NCBI GenBank assembly: GCA_033961575.1
Contig: CM066733.1
Coordinates: 106,720,421-106,784,420 of the forward strand
From: Aselliscus stoliczkanus
Lineage: Eukaryota > Chordata > Mammalia > Chiroptera > Hipposideridae
Direction of reading: 5' to 3'
Length of the DNA: 64,000 nucleotides
Below, in pieces: positions 11,668 through 25,300 of this stretch. Both the position numbers and the translations under genes were made by a program. Under the pieces are notes generated by a model. That model made no database searches. It saw only the letters and a list, made by a program, of their open reading frames with translations, and was not told the origin of the DNA. Within the stretch, counting starts at the first letter, position 1, and each line of letters begins with the position of its first letter.

Positions 11668-13894
11668 TTTTAGGGCAATAACTCATCGTGCAGAAATATT
11701 GGAGCTGATTGTCAAGCTTTTAAAAATTGTATATGTGCCCTTACTTTCCCCAAGGAGGAAATTCTCATATGTGCCCTTGTAGGTTTATAGGCCACAGTGA
11801 CAACTGATAAAATTATCCTGCAGTATGACCGAGTGGGTTCCTCTGATAATTGGCATCGTGTATGTCTATCACATTCAGTTCTTCTCTGATCAATTATACA
11901 ATTTGTGCTTTTTATTCACATCTTTACACTTCAATATAAGTGGACTTTAGCAGGAAAACATAATGTAAGGAACTTATAAAATGAAGTTTATTCGAAGATG
12001 TTTAAAATCAAAATTTGAAATCAATCCTTACTTGATGGTAAAAAAATACATTTTTTCACCTACTTTATATAGTTGCTGGAAAGGCTGAGAGGAGCTTTCT
12101 CAGAGACACAAATTTCCTGTGTTGCCATTAAATAGAGGTTTCAACATCAAGAGGCTTTTTTCTGTTGATGGCAGTATGATAAAATATTTATATTCCAAAA
12201 TGTGTGCTGAAAGTGTAGTTGATAGTGAAATAGAATATCCAGGTGATTTATTGTACTACATAATGTAAAATGCCATCCATTATATTTAAGTGATGAGTTT
12301 GCCAATAGTATTAGTTTCTATACTTTTACCTTATTAATGAAAATTATTAAGTACCTTGGATAAGAAAGAGATCAGAGACAAATTTAATTATTAGCAGTAT
12401 TCCTAGTGAAGCAACATCACATGTATATCTTTATGTTGTTTTAGCAACTATTTAAATACTACTACCATTTAAATATTGATGCTGCAGACTGTTTTATGTT
12501 CAGAAAGAAGCAAGTTAATTTCACAACATTACATGCTTTTATCTTCTAATATATTTTGACAGGCTATGTTATCATTTTGCATTAAGCATGAACTTGCCTT
12601 TAATTCTTGTAGACTAAAAGCAAGCAGTGCAGGCAGAAGTTACTTAGAGACATTATCGGAATCAGCATCTGCACTAGGTTAATCTGGGATGTTTATACAT
12701 ATTCCATTTGATTCCTCTTTTTTCCATATATATTTTCAATATTCAATGCCTATATGGAATTAATTTGATGTAGTGTCTCTGTATTAAACTCATTAATATA
12801 TTTTTTATACCTCTAAATATTTGTTTACTTTTAAATAAAATTTAGAGCTTTTACAATCCACCTAAAAAGACATATTAGAAAGTACTGAAGTTATATTTAA
12901 TAACACATCAATTTCTTTTAAGCTTAAAGATGCATTTTCACTTTCTCATACAAATGACAGAAATTATAAGAAAGAATGTGAATAGAACAGTAAACCACAA
13001 TATTTTAGTCTCAAGAGTATGCATTCTTTATTTTATCTCACCTAGGATTAAGTTGTATCACATAAAATTTTAATTATGCTCACAATAATTTGTCTATTTT
13101 TACACGATTATGAAGATCAGATTCCTAATATGAAAACAGTCATTAATTTGCATGTGCATTTCCCCTATTAATTCTATCATTTCAAATGAAATTCTCCAAA
13201 CTTGCATTATATTAACTTCAAATTAATAATGAAGCTCTATGGCAAGATAGTACTCCTCAAACAATGGAATTTAGTTAATATGTTTATTGTATTTCAGTGA
13301 ATTCAATATAAACTAACTTATAAAGGGTCTTGACTATTTTATAATTTCACATTGAATGCCCAATATTTCCAAAAGACAAACTATAGACATAAATGTACTT
13401 TAGGCAAACTATTATATTAAAATAATATTTTATGTACCTTTTAGTTTTTATAATTAAAAAATGTTTTCATATGTATATCTTATATGTATCATATGTATAT
13501 CTAAAATGTTTCATATCTATATGTACTTATAAAGTAGTGATTTACGCAGAAGACATAATTGCATTTTCTTTATCTGTAAACTATGTATCATATTTAAGGA
13601 AATAGATTACTGACAATTTAAGTATATTGTATAAGTTAAAATGGCTAAAATGTGCAGAGGTAAGAAACAAACATTTCACTCCAGATGTATGGAGATTTTC
13701 CTATAGGCAGTTCTTTCTGAGCCTACCCTTAGCACTTACACAGGTCACTGACGTAAAAGGAGCTAAAGTCCCAGTAAAGAAAAGAAGGGTTTCTTCAAAG
13801 TTAAAGAGCAATAAAAGGAACAAGTTTGGGGACAATGTTAACATACAATATTTAGGCAATTTTATATTGGCTATATTTACCAAAGGCCACTTCC
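11668..13894. other. Long AT-rich stretch, nothing recognised
   Basis: Over 2.2 kb without a repeat or gene I can name. The 101-codon frame at 13627-13932 runs into a SINE and has no recognisable domain. Its Lys/Arg-rich part (KVPVKKRRVSSKLKSNKR) comes from purine-rich sequence and does not support a gene by itself. Confidence 0.5.
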
Positions 13895-13908
13895 AAAGAA
13901 ACATTCTT

Positions 13909-14024
13909 TTTATGTTTTTTGTTTTTTTTTAGGGCAGGGTCACTGGCCCTCATATGTGGGACCCAAACCAGGGCCGCTGGCATCCCAAGCCAGCGCTCAA
14001 CCACCGCGCCACTCGGCCGGCCCT
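13909..14024 (-). mobile_element. tRNA-derived SINE, short form
   Basis: Antisense head-only copy, with its T-rich tail at the left and the GGGCCGGCCGAGTGGCGCGG head at the right. The TSD AAAGAAACATTCTT lies at 13895-13908 and 14025-14038, and is perfect. Confidence 0.95.
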
Positions 14025-14038
14025 AAAGAAACATTCTT

Positions 14039-14834
14039 AAAATGGTTGAAATATGGTCACTACTTTAAAATCAAAAATCACTTGGGCGCACAAATTTTAG
14101 AATATCTGCCTGAGAGAAGAAAGCAGACTTATTCCATTATTAATGTTTCTTATTCAACTTTTGAAGATCAAGAAAATAAAAGCTAGGGAAATTGTTTATT
14201 GTCATAATTTGTATTATAAAGCAATGAACAAGTATTGTGGCTAAAAGGAAAAGTCTTCATATTAAAACTGGAAAATGTATCTTTTCATTTTACAGTTTTG
14301 ATTCGGGTCAGGATATAAAAAAACAAGGTTTGGGGGATTTTTAATATTGTGAAACAACATGAATGGAGGATTAAAATATGGAGGAAATTAAGATTGTGTT
14401 GACATGTTTTAAATTATTAGATATACTTCCTATAATCTTATAAGATCAAGAAGTTGTTGATGAGCAGCTGCTTACATAAAGGCCACTGATGTGACGGAGG
14501 TTAATATAGTGAAAATTATATGGAGAAAAAAACAGTAAAGCACATATATTTAGATCAGTTTCTTTGAAAAAGCCCAATTGACCCTAACCTACCTCATAAT
14601 ATAACTTCAAACATAGATTTAAAAATATACTCAAAGGACTTCTTTTGAATTCATAACCCTGAATAATATATTACCAGACTATAATCTTCCATTCTCATTT
14701 CAAACATTTAAACAGGCCTGAATATGCTGTTCATCTCTCAACGGAGAAATATGATATGGTTGATTACAGAGTGCTAATGTACACTGCGACTTTTGCAGAA
14801 TGAATACATACACACCTAGACATGCATGTAGCAT

Positions 14835-14835
<1 letters not shown>
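14039..14835. other. Unassigned AT-rich sequence
   Basis: No gene, RNA or repeat was recognised. Confidence 0.5.

Positions 14836-14871
<36 letters not shown>
14836..14871. repeat. (CA)n microsatellite
   Basis: A CA dinucleotide run of about 36 bp. Confidence 0.97.
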
Positions 14872-14877
<6 letters not shown>

Positions 14878-14920
14878 GAGACATGTATTTGTAATGCTCA
14901 TCAGTTTAACGTTTGCTTTA

Positions 14921-14943
14921 TATAATAATAATAATAATAATAA
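14921..14943. repeat. (TAA)n microsatellite
   Basis: A short trinucleotide run of about seven units. Confidence 0.9.
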
Positions 14944-16474
14944 ACTATTATTCATGTGTCAGCTTGCTTTTCAACTTCAGACATACTGTCAAGTACAGAA
15001 TTTATCTTCTTCCTCTCCCCTTCCATTTTCTGTCTTCTCACACTATGCCCACTGTCTTTTTTTTTTGGGCTTTCAGGTGCTAAAAGTTCTAAACTGCTAT
15101 TTTCCTTTGAGCTTCCTCTTGTGTGAAATATTTTTTAAGTTGTCATCAATGTGCAATATTTAATAAAATTTTTGGATATAGTTTTAAATTTAATAAGTCA
15201 TTAAACAGAAGATATGGAAATAACTATGCTTCTATTATCTCACATTTGTGTCGTACTTTCCCATTTAAAAAGTAAATTCATGTACCCCATTTAATTTTAT
15301 CATTGCACAGTCTAGTTACCTTGATTAGTTTTTCCATTTTGCTTATACACTCTCTGTACTAGGAGCATAGATTGCCTTATTTATTGCCCTCATCAGGAAT
15401 ATTAGTTCCTCTGCTGCATAAGAGGATGCCTAGTCACTATGTCTAGTAATTCAGAGGACAAATAGGCTATCAGCACAGAACAACTGTATTTCATTCCCAA
15501 AGTACCTGTTAGAGCAAAATAATCATTAAGTGTTACTTGTGGAAAAAAGGCATTTCATTTCTCTGAACACATTGAATAATTAAAATGGTGGAATGTAATA
15601 ACATGAAAAAAATAATCTATTTAGCTTCAAAATTAAGAACCATATCAAAAAATTGTGTTTTGCATATGGAATTTTCAAAACTGACATTTTAATTTTCCAA
15701 GTAAATCATTTCTAAAACATTAACAAGTTCTATAATGTCTTTATAATGAAAAAGATTTTTAAAGACTAATTTTGAAAGTCTGTTTTGCCATAAATACTAA
15801 GAATATTTGTATTGGTTCCTAGACAGTAATAATGTGACACTAAACTATAATAAGGCTCCTCATAAAAGTTGTATTTGTCAATATATTTTGAACGGCTACT
15901 ATGTGCAAACCATAGTGTTAAAAACTTTAGTTTCAAAGCAACAGGAGTCCTCAAGGAGCTTAATGATTTTTTAGAAAAACAAATGATAACAAAGAGAAAA
16001 ATTCTAAGAAGTAAATATTTGCCAGATTTGTGGTAAATACTATTAGAAATTGTTTGGGATTGCAAAGAACACAGCTTGGGAAATCTTGGGCATATATAGA
16101 GCTGAAGTCACATAATGGACGAGTTTTAAGAGACACTGATTTTAGAGACTGAGCAGATAAAGGGATGCCAGATGAGAAAGTTGATAAGACGCATTAACGA
16201 TCTAAAAGAGACAGTTGGTTAACAACTTTAACTACTCTAGAAACTTGAGTAAAATAGAAGCAGAGAAATATCCTTTCAACAAAGTGATGTTGTCTTCGGT
16301 GATTTTAATTTCAGTTATTGTAGCTTCAAGTTATAAAATGTATATTTGATTCTTCTTTTATTATTTCCAGTCCTTCAGTGAAATTTTTGATATTGTCTTT
16401 TATATCCTTGATCATGTTAAACACATTTATTCTAAAGTCTGCCTATGATAATTGCATACATGTATTACTTATAT
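14944..16474. other. Unassigned, possible ancient L2/MIR-type remnant
   Basis: Mostly unrecognised AT-rich DNA. At about 15885-15985 the pattern 'acggctactatgtgcaaacc ... ggagtcctcaaggagctta' recalls ancient mammalian repeats of the L2/MIR type, but it is too diverged to name. Confidence 0.4.
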
Positions 16475-16484
16475 AATAAATCTA

Positions 16485-16627
16485 GGGGCCGGCCGAGCGG
16501 CATTGTGGTTAAGCGCTGGCCTGGGAAGCCAGCGGCCCCGGTTCGGCCCCACATAAGAGGGCCAGTGACACTACCCTCAAAAGAAAAAAAAAAAAAAAAA
16601 AAAAGAATATTCTAAAATAAATAAATA
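16485..16627 (+). mobile_element. tRNA-derived SINE, short form
   Basis: Head-only copy ending at GTGACACTACCCTC with a long A tail that drifts into (AAAT)n. The TSD AATAAATCTA lies at 16475-16484 and 16628-16637. The right copy abuts the AAAT run, so the boundary is slightly uncertain. Confidence 0.88.
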
Positions 16628-16739
16628 AATAAATCTATTCTTATTGTCTGTTGTTCTTCATAATCTTTTGTCTGGTAGTTTTGGCTCATTGCAGCTCCAG
16701 TTATTTTTGTTATTATACTTCTTTTAAAACATTTCAATT

Positions 16740-16788
16740 TTAAAATACTTTGAAATATATAGAAAATTGCCAAGGTAGTACAAAGAGA

Positions 16789-16829
<41 letters not shown>

Positions 16830-18135
16830 TGTATATATATATATATATATAAAATGTATACTCCTTACTCAGCTTCTCCAACTGTTAACATCTTACATAA
16901 ACACAGTACATTTTTCAAAACTAAGAGATAAATATTGGTACAATACTGTTACCTAAGCTCACACGCTTTATTCAGAATGCAAAGTCTTTCCACTGATGTC
17001 CCATTTCTGTTCCAGAATACAATCTAGAATACCACATTGAAGTTAATCAGGATGTCTCCTCAGTTTTTCTCTAATCTGTGACATTTTCTCAGTCTTTCCT
17101 TGTTGTTTTCTGACAATTCTTACACATAGTGGTCAGATTTTATAGAATGACTGTCTCATTTGAGTTTTCCCTATGTTTCATTATGATTATATTGAGATTA
17201 TAATTTTTGTGGAAGAATAATAGACAGATGATGTGCCCTTCTCATCGGAGGGTATATGTCAACAGGACTTATCACTAATGAACTTAACTTTGATCATTAG
17301 GATAAGATGGTATCTTACAGGTTTTCCTTCTCTGAAGTTACTATTTTTCACTTTCAATAATGTATTTGTTAGAGCAATTCACTAAGTTCATTCGAAGTTC
17401 TTTCTTTTTTTTTTTTTAAGATATTTCAAGCCCACCTCAAGGAGGAGATTAATGAATTTGTGAATATTTGTTATAACTACCACATAAGTTAATACATATT
17501 TTTGAGAAGATTGAGGGTATGAAAATATCTTCTTTCTTCTTAATGTTAGGCTTGATAATGTAGTATTCATCAGTGGATCTTACCTGCAGTACTTATTACT
17601 GTGGAGTACTAATAATGACTTTCTATGACCACATGTGTTCTATAATTTTTATTTGGATTTCTTGTATAATGAAGATTTATCTTTTTTCCACAATTTATTT
17701 TTTCAATCATATATCTATATTATTTTAGATCCATGGATATATGGGCACTTATTTTATCCTTTGAGTTAAAATGAACAGTATTTACTTTGTTGCTCTAGTT
17801 GTTCCAGCTTAGACCATTGGGAGCTCTTTTGAGGTTGGGTGTTGTGTCCTTTTGACATGCCACTAATCATTTTTATTAATGTATCTTTTTGAACAGTTCT
17901 TTACTTTATGGTACTACAAGATGCTTCATGCCCATCTCATGCTTGGCTTATCCTAGCACTAGAATCAGTCATTTTGTCAAGGAATTCTGATTCCTTTCAT
18001 TGCAGAATAACATTTTAAAACCAAGATCTGAGAACTAGATGTGCTCCTCACTATTAGACTGTCACTGCTTGTTTGTAGGCCCTCTCGAGAAAGAGCAAGA
18101 ATGCATGTATTCATTATATATAAATATACAAAATG
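16740..18135 (-). mobile_element. Old L1 3'UTR, antisense
   Basis: On the plus strand this reads like the antisense of an old L1M-type 3'UTR. Landmarks are 'agaaaattgccaaggtagta', 'caactgttaacatcttacat', 'gttgttccagcttagaccat', 'tgggagctcttttgagg', 'ttttgacatgccactaatca' and 'actacaagatgcttcatgcc'. A (TG)n/(TA)n run sits at 16794-16850. It continues into ORF2-like sequence at the right, as expected for an antisense L1. Family assignment is by recognition only. Confidence 0.7.
16794..16850. repeat. (TG)n(TA)n compound microsatellite
   Basis: A TG run passes into a TA run, inside old antisense L1 sequence. Confidence 0.95.
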
Positions 18136-18164
18136 TCATATTTATCTATTAAAATAAAAAGTGA

Positions 18165-19100
18165 GTTTATTCTGCTATATTTTGTTGAGGATTTTGGCCT
18201 CTATATTCATGAAAGTTATTTTCTGTAGTTTTCTTCTAGTGCCTTTATATGCTTTTGATATTAGGGTAATCATTCCTATTCTATTTCTTAGAAGAGATTA
18301 TGTAAAATTTGTATTATTTATTTCTTAGTATCAGCAGAATATGCTAGTGCAGTCATCTGTGCCTGGAGTTATTATTTTTTAAGCTAAAAATTAAATTTAA
18401 TTAATACATATAAGACTACTCAGGTAATGTTTCTATGGTGTGTTTTGATAGAATGCACTTGTTAAAGAATTAGTTCACTGCAGCTAAATTGTAAAATTTA
18501 CAAGCTATGTATTTGTTAACAGTGTTTCCTATCATCCTTTGAATATCTTTGAGATCAGTAGTGATGTACCCTCTTTCATTCTTGATATTGTTTTTTTTTT
18601 TCTTTTTTTCCCCTATCCTTTTTTCTTGGTTAGTCTGGCTAGAAACAGTCAATTTCATTATTCTTTCTAAATAATTAATATTTGCTTTTATTGACTTTTT
18701 GTATTGTTTTTAATGCTTTCATTTCCATTGATTTCTGTATTGTTATTATTTCATTCTCTCTGCTTTTTTTTTGGCTTATTTTTTTTTTAATTATTTATCT
18801 TAATATCTAATATAACTGTTTTAATACTATAAATTTCACTTAAATCACTGCTTTGGCCGTATTTCACAAACTTGATATTGTATTTTCATGTATATTTAGT
18901 TAAAAAATTTTTAATTTTCCTTGTTTCTTCTCCTTTGATACATGGACTACTTAAATATGCATTAATTTTCCATTACTTGGGACTTTACCATGTATCTTTC
19001 TGTTACTGGTTTATAGTTTAATTAAATTATAACCTGAGAACAAGCAATGAATGATTTATATTCTTTTAAACTTATCTAGATTTATTTAGTAGCTCAGAAT
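18165..19100 (-). mobile_element. Old L1 ORF2 remnant, antisense
   Basis: Antisense ORF2 landmarks are 'tgttgaggattttggcctct', 'tttgatattagggtaatcat', 'tgtgcctggagttattattt', and the later 'ttttccattacttgggactt' region. There are many stops and indels. It is probably the same insertion as the antisense 3'UTR to the left. Confidence 0.68.
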
Positions 19101-19687
19101 ATGGTTTATCTTAGTAAATGTTACATGAGAAGAATATGCATTCTGCTATTTTTTTTTGGAGTGCTCTCTGGTTATTTTGCTTGACAAATCAGACTTTCAA
19201 TATTAACCATTTTCTATATAATTTGATACCTAAGAATGATATTATATTCCTCCTGAGAAAAATTATATTTGCTTATGGCAGGCATTTAAGGAAAGTTAAT
19301 GCTGGAACAAATGGTCCCTATTCTGAGGTCTACAGACAGAATTCTAAGAATCCTTGAACATGAATGGGAAAAATGACACTTTTGTTTTTAATAATCTCTA
19401 ACAAAATTTTAGCACTCTCTTCCATTATGACTCTTAGCAACAAATTACGGTAGTATTAACAGAATCGAATTATTTTGTCACTGATAGAAATCACAGATAT
19501 TTTAATATCAAAATGCATATGTCACAGGTACCTGAATACATTTACACTCATTACTACTTAAAAACGCACTACTTAAGAAACATGAATCTTTATGTATTTT
19601 CCTTTCTTTGGAATTAATAGCTTTTTAAATAGTCTCCTAATCTCTGGCCTGGCTGTTACCCACAATAATCCATTCTCTATACTACTG
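19101..19687. other. Unassigned sequence
   Basis: No repeat or gene was identified. The 79-codon frame at 19118 has no recognisable motif. Confidence 0.45.
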
Positions 19688-19828
19688 CTATCTATATTAA
19701 TATCTGTATCTATGTCTATCTATATCTATATCTCTATACAGACATACCATATATACTACTTATATATGTGCTATCATATATCTATCTATCTATCTATATA
19801 TATATATATAGATATATAGATATATATA
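19688..19828. repeat. TATC / TA simple-repeat tract
   Basis: Imperfect TATC, TCTATA and TA units, ending immediately at the left terminus of the antisense mariner. The mariner therefore inserted at, or the tract grew beside, a TA-rich target. Confidence 0.9.
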
Positions 19829-20600
19829 CACAAGTTCTGACAATTATGTTGTGAACTTATCCTAGAAAAAGTGCTACTTATCTCATTGCTGAATATCACT
19901 ATGGTCACCTTCGAAGTACTCCCCTTGGGAAGCTATGCACCAATGTCAGCACCTAGGAACTCTTTTTCTGGAATGGCCATCAGAGCTGTTGTTGTATTAC
20001 GCTTGATGTCCTAAATGTCATGAAAATGTCTTCCTTTCAATATTTCCTTTATCTTCGGGTAAAGAAAGAAGTCATTGGGGATCAGATCAGGTGAGTAGGG
20101 AGGGGGTTCCAATCAAGTTATTTGTTTACTGACTAAAAACTCCCTCACAGTGCCTTGTGAGCTGGTGCACTGTCATGATGCAAGATCCATGAGTTGTTGG
20201 TGAAAAGTTCAGGTCGTTTTCATCTAACTTTTTCACTCAGCCTTTTCAGCACTTCCAAATAGTAAACTTGGTTAACTGTTTGTCCAGTTGGTATAAATTC
20301 ATAATGAATAGTCCCTCTTATATCAAAAAAGTTTAGCAACATTGTTTTGACTCTTGATTTGGACTGACAGAACTTTTTTGGTTGTGGAGAATTGGCTGAC
20401 TTTCAATGAGAACTCTGACACTTTGTTACAGAGTCGTATTGATATACCCATGTTTTATTACCAGTGATAACACAATCCAAAACATCGTCTTACCTCTCCA
20501 AAAGGCCTTGGCAAACTTCAACTCTGCTTTGCTTTTGTTCATTGGTGAGCTTCTTTGGGACCATTTTTGCACACACCTTTCTCATGCCTACCATAATAAA
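19829..20600 (-). mobile_element. Mariner transposon (second lineage), truncated, antisense
   Basis: The left end is a mariner-type terminus starting at about 19829 after a TA. On the minus strand the sequence encodes pieces of a D,D34D transposase: YDSVTK, YEFIPTGQTVNQVYYLEVLK, the second catalytic block HHDSAPAH, and the third block YSPDLIPNDFFL, followed by KIKEILKGRHF. Stops and small indels break the frame. The part encoding the transposase N-terminus and the other terminus are missing beyond about 20600. It differs from the 2235-3522 mariner in both termini and protein, so it is a separate lineage. Confidence 0.85.
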
Positions 20601-22079
20601 TAATAGATGTTTATCTTTGTCATGTACTTCTTTCACAGTAACTTCAGATATATATCTGATATATGTACTTCAGATATATATCTGAAGAATGTACTTTGAT
20701 AAGGCAAAAGCACACAGGTGAAAGATTATGTTATACCTATAAAGTTATATATTGACATATTTTTAAAATACTAAATACATTTTTTTTTCCATTTATAAAA
20801 GCTTAAGTACAAAAGTTTTACTTAGGATTCTTTTTTGAATTAGCAATATTTCAATGTTTCTTTTTATAATTCTGTTACTAGGAAAGCTGGCAAAGCAAAT
20901 GGATAAAATAATTAGATCCAAATTCATAGAGCTCATTGGAAAATAGTATGTTGATATGTATTTTTATAATCAATATGGAATAAACTATCCCAAGGTGATT
21001 TCAAATGTTTTAAAAATAATTGTTAATATTTACTTAATGTTACCTTCACTATTGCATCTGATTAAGTTTCAGAGTCAAAGAGGATTTTGAGATCAATTAA
21101 ACATTCAAACTTGCTTCTATTCCTTTATTACAATCTATTACTAATCAGTTTTTATCATCAACAATTGGCAATAATAATACTAATGACAATTTGGGGGATG
21201 ATAGTAGGGAGTTTGTGAAGTGAAGAAATTGTCAAATGAGTTTATCTATTTCAACCAACCAGTTTAAACAGTTTAGTAAGTAGTATTTCAATGATCATGG
21301 AATCCAGATACAGAAGTAGTATTAATTTAACTAAAGTCAGCTGATGCATCTTATTTTCATCTGATGCATTAAAATACCAAATATTAATATTATTTCTATG
21401 TTCTCATGTCAGGCTGGCTTATTATATTGTGTTCAGATACATGCACACATACACTTTGGGGGAGGTTAAATTATATAGGCTTATAAATCTCCACAAAATG
21501 AGATATACACATGAATCTCCTTTGAGGTGTATATTATTGAGATATTGCTGTGTAAATCTCTGGTGTTTGAGATTGTTACTGAAAAATCTGTAATTGACGA
21601 ACAACCTATAATTGATGACAACTCTAGTTTCAGTGACTCTCAGAAAACAAAGATTTACTTTCTCTCTCATTATATGTAGGCTACAAGTTTACTATGCTTC
21701 TGCTCCATGTGTCTTCAATGGGATCAACATTATTAGGATAGGTTGGCTATGGAACGGTGGAAAAGTTCAAATGAGTTGCTGAAATGTATTGATTCTTAAA
21801 GATTCTCTCAGAACTGTGACATGTCACTTCTCAAATTTTCTTATACATACAGATTCACATAGCCAAGCCTGACAACAGAAAAAGGAAGTGTACTTCTCTT
21901 ATTGGAAAGCACTGCAAGTTACATGACAATGACAAAAGGTAGGGATGTACATTACTTATAAAACTTAGAGTATAAATAACAGAAAATGAGAATACAAGCC
22001 AGTACAGTTGTCTCTCTTAGTCCCAAATATTCCCTTTTCTTTCACGAGCAACAGAAATGTATACTGCTATAAAGAATAC
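20601..22079. other. Unassigned AT-rich sequence
   Basis: A short palindromic stretch at 20640-20690 repeats 'cagatatatatctga' twice. No gene or repeat family was recognised in the rest. Confidence 0.5.
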
Positions 22080-22378
22080 AGTGAGGTGTCTTAGAGCACA
22101 TTGAGGCCAGCTGCAGCCCACCTGGGGTGCACAAACTCCCAGACAGCTCTCTAAGAATGAGTGTAGTACAGGCGGGGCTGGCTGTTGGCCACAAAAGTGC
22201 TTCTAGTGCTTCATAATTTGGGTGGAGCAGGGCCTCAGGAAGTCACCAGGGTAGAACAAACAGAATTCATAGGGGCAATGCAGATTTAGATTTGGCCCTG
22301 TGGGGAAGGCTCAACATAGGGGGAAATGACGACTGTCCTTCCAGTCCTCACCCTGAGCCACACAACTCACACAAAAAC
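22080..22378 (+). mobile_element. Possible L1 5'UTR fragment
   Basis: GC-richer sequence ('cacaaactcccagacagctc', 'caggaagtcaccagg', 'gggggaaatgacgactgtcc') directly abuts L1 ORF2 sequence. It resembles an L1 5'UTR in composition and placement, but I could not confirm this. Confidence 0.35.
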
Positions 22379-25300
22379 ATGGACTAAATAACATGATACT
22401 AAATAATGAATGGGTAAACAATGAGATAAGAAACCAAAATCTATGGAATACAATAAAAGCAGGCCTAAGAGGGAAATTCAGAGCAATGCTGGTCTAACTC
22501 CAGAAACAAGAAAAACAATCTCAAATAACCAATCTAACCTTACACTTAAGAGAAATAGAAAAGGAAGAGCAAACAAAGCTAAAGTAAGTAGAAGAAAGGA
22601 TATAAGAAAGATTAGAGTGGAAATAAATAAAATAGAGTCTAAGAAAACAATACAAAAAATAAATTAAACCAAGAGCTGGTTCTTGGAAAAATAAGCAAAA
22701 TTGATAAAGCTTTAACCAGACACATCAAGAAAAAAAAAGAGAGAGCTCCCAAATAAAGTAAGAAAGGAAAGAGAAGTGAAGATTAACACCACAGAAATAC
22801 AAAAGATTATACAAAAATATTATGCACAATTATATGCAAACAAATTGGACAATCTGGGAGAAATGGATAAATTCCTAGAAACATACCATCTTCCAATACT
22901 GAATCAAGAAGAAACAGTAAATATGAACTGACTGATTACTACAAATGAAATCAAATCAGTAATCAAAAATCTCCCAACAAACAAAAAGTCCTAGAATGGA
23001 TAGTTTCACAGGTGACTTTTACTAAACATTCAAAGAAGAATCAACACTCATTCTTCTCCAACTATTCCAAAATAATGCAATAAGGGGGAAAGCTCCCAAG
23101 CTCATTTCATGAGACAAACATTATTGCCCGATTCTAAAACAAGACAAAGACATTACAAAAAAAGAAAATTATAGGCTGATATCCTTGACAAACATAGATG
23201 CAAATATCCTCAACAAAATATTTGCAAACTAATTTTAGCTTTTAGCTAAAAAGATTGTACACCATGATTAAGTGGTATTTCTTCCTGGGATGAAATGTTG
23301 TTTAAATATCTGGAAATCAATTAATGTGATATACCACATAAACAAAATTAAAGATAAAAATCATATCATCATATTAATGGATGCAGAAAAAGAATTTGAC
23401 AAAATCAAGCACGTATTTATGATAAAAACTCAGAGAAAAATGGGAATAGAGAGAACATAACTCAACATAATAAAGGTCTTATATGGCAAAACAACAGCTA
23501 ACATCATACTCAATGTGGAAAAGCTAAGGAAGTGTTCTCCTTAAAATAAGAAAACAAGGATGCACACTTTCAACATATTTATTCAATAAAGTATTTGAAG
23601 TCTTATCCACAACATTCAGACAAGAAAAACAAGTAAAAGGCATCCAGATTGGAAAAGAAGGCTTAATACTGTCATAATTTGCAGATAATATGGTATTATT
23701 CCTATAAATACATAAAGAACCCTAAAGATTGCACAAAAAAACTATCAGAATTGATAAATAAATTCAGCAAAGTAGCAAGATACAAAATTAGTATTCAGAT
23801 ATTGGTTGCATTTTTAAACACTAATAATGAGCTGTCAGAAAGAGAAATTATAAAAACAATGTCATTCACAATTACATCAAAATACATACATACAACATAC
23901 ATACATACAAACATACCTAGGAATAAATTTAACCAAGGAAGTAAAAGACCTGTGCTCAGAAACCATTAAGACACTGAAGAAAAAAAAATGAAAATACAAA
24001 TAAATGGAAGCATATAGCATGCTCATGGATAGGAAGAATTAACATCTTTAAAATGGCCAAGCTACCAAAAACAATCTATATATTCAATGCAATCCCTATT
24101 AAAATTCCAACAGCATTTTTCATAGAACTGGAACAAATAATCTTAAAATATATATGGAATCACAAAAACCCCAAAGAGCTACAGCAATCTTGAGAAAGAA
24201 CAAAATTGGAGGTTTCATGCTACCTGATATTAAACTATACTGCAAGGCTATAGTAAACAAAACAGCATGGTATTGGCATAAAAACAGACACATAGATGAA
24301 TGGAACAAAAGGAGAGCCCAGAAATAAACCCACATCTATATGGTTAATTATTCTATGACAAAAGAGGCAGGAATATACAATGGGCTAAAAACAGTCTATT
24401 TGATAAATGGTGCTGGGAAAACTGGACAGATATTTGCAAAAAAAAAAAAAACAACAACAACAAAACAAAAAAACTAGACAATTTTCTTATCCCATATACA
24501 AAAATAAAATTAAAATTGATTAAAAACTTAAGTTTAAGACCCCAAACATAAAACTTCTAGGAGAAAACAAAGTTAGTTAACTCTGACATTACTCTTAGTA
24601 ATATTTTTTCTCTTGGGCAAGGGACACAAAGGAAAAATAAACAAATGGGACTACATCAAACTAAAATATTTTTGCACAGCAAAGGAAACCACCAACAAAA
24701 TGAAAAGAGCCTACTGAATGGGAGGATATGTATGATAAGGGGTTAATGTCCAAAATTTATAAAAAACTCAGACAACTCAACACCAAAAAACAAGCAATCC
24801 AATTAAAAAATGGGCAGAGGACCTCATAGACATTTCTCCAAAGAGGACATAGATATGTATGATCAAATAGATATATAAAAAAGATGCTCAACATCACTAA
24901 GCATCAGAGAAATGCAAATTAAAACCACAATGAAATATCTCCTCACACTTGTCAAAATGGCGTCATCAAAAAAATCAACAAATAGATGTTGGTGAAGATA
25001 TGGAGCAAAGGGAACCCTTGTGCATTGTTGGTGGGAATGCAAATTGGTTCAGCCACTATAGAAAATGGTTTGAAGTTTCCTCAAAAAATTAAAAATATAA
25101 CTACCTTATGACCCATCAATTCTACTTCTGCATATTTATCTGAAAAACCCAAGACACATATTTGAATAGATATATGTAAATAGTGTTAACTGCAACACTA
25201 TTTATAATAGCCAAGATATGTAAGTAACCCAAGGGCCCATCAATAGACGATTGGATAAAAAAAACATAATGGAATATTACTCGGCCATAAACAGAATGAA

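Noticed and set aside
13627..13932. 101-codon plus-strand frame with a basic KKRR-like stretch
   Set aside because: It ends in the T-rich tail of a SINE, has no domain I recognise and no splice or start context. The basic stretch follows from purine-rich sequence.
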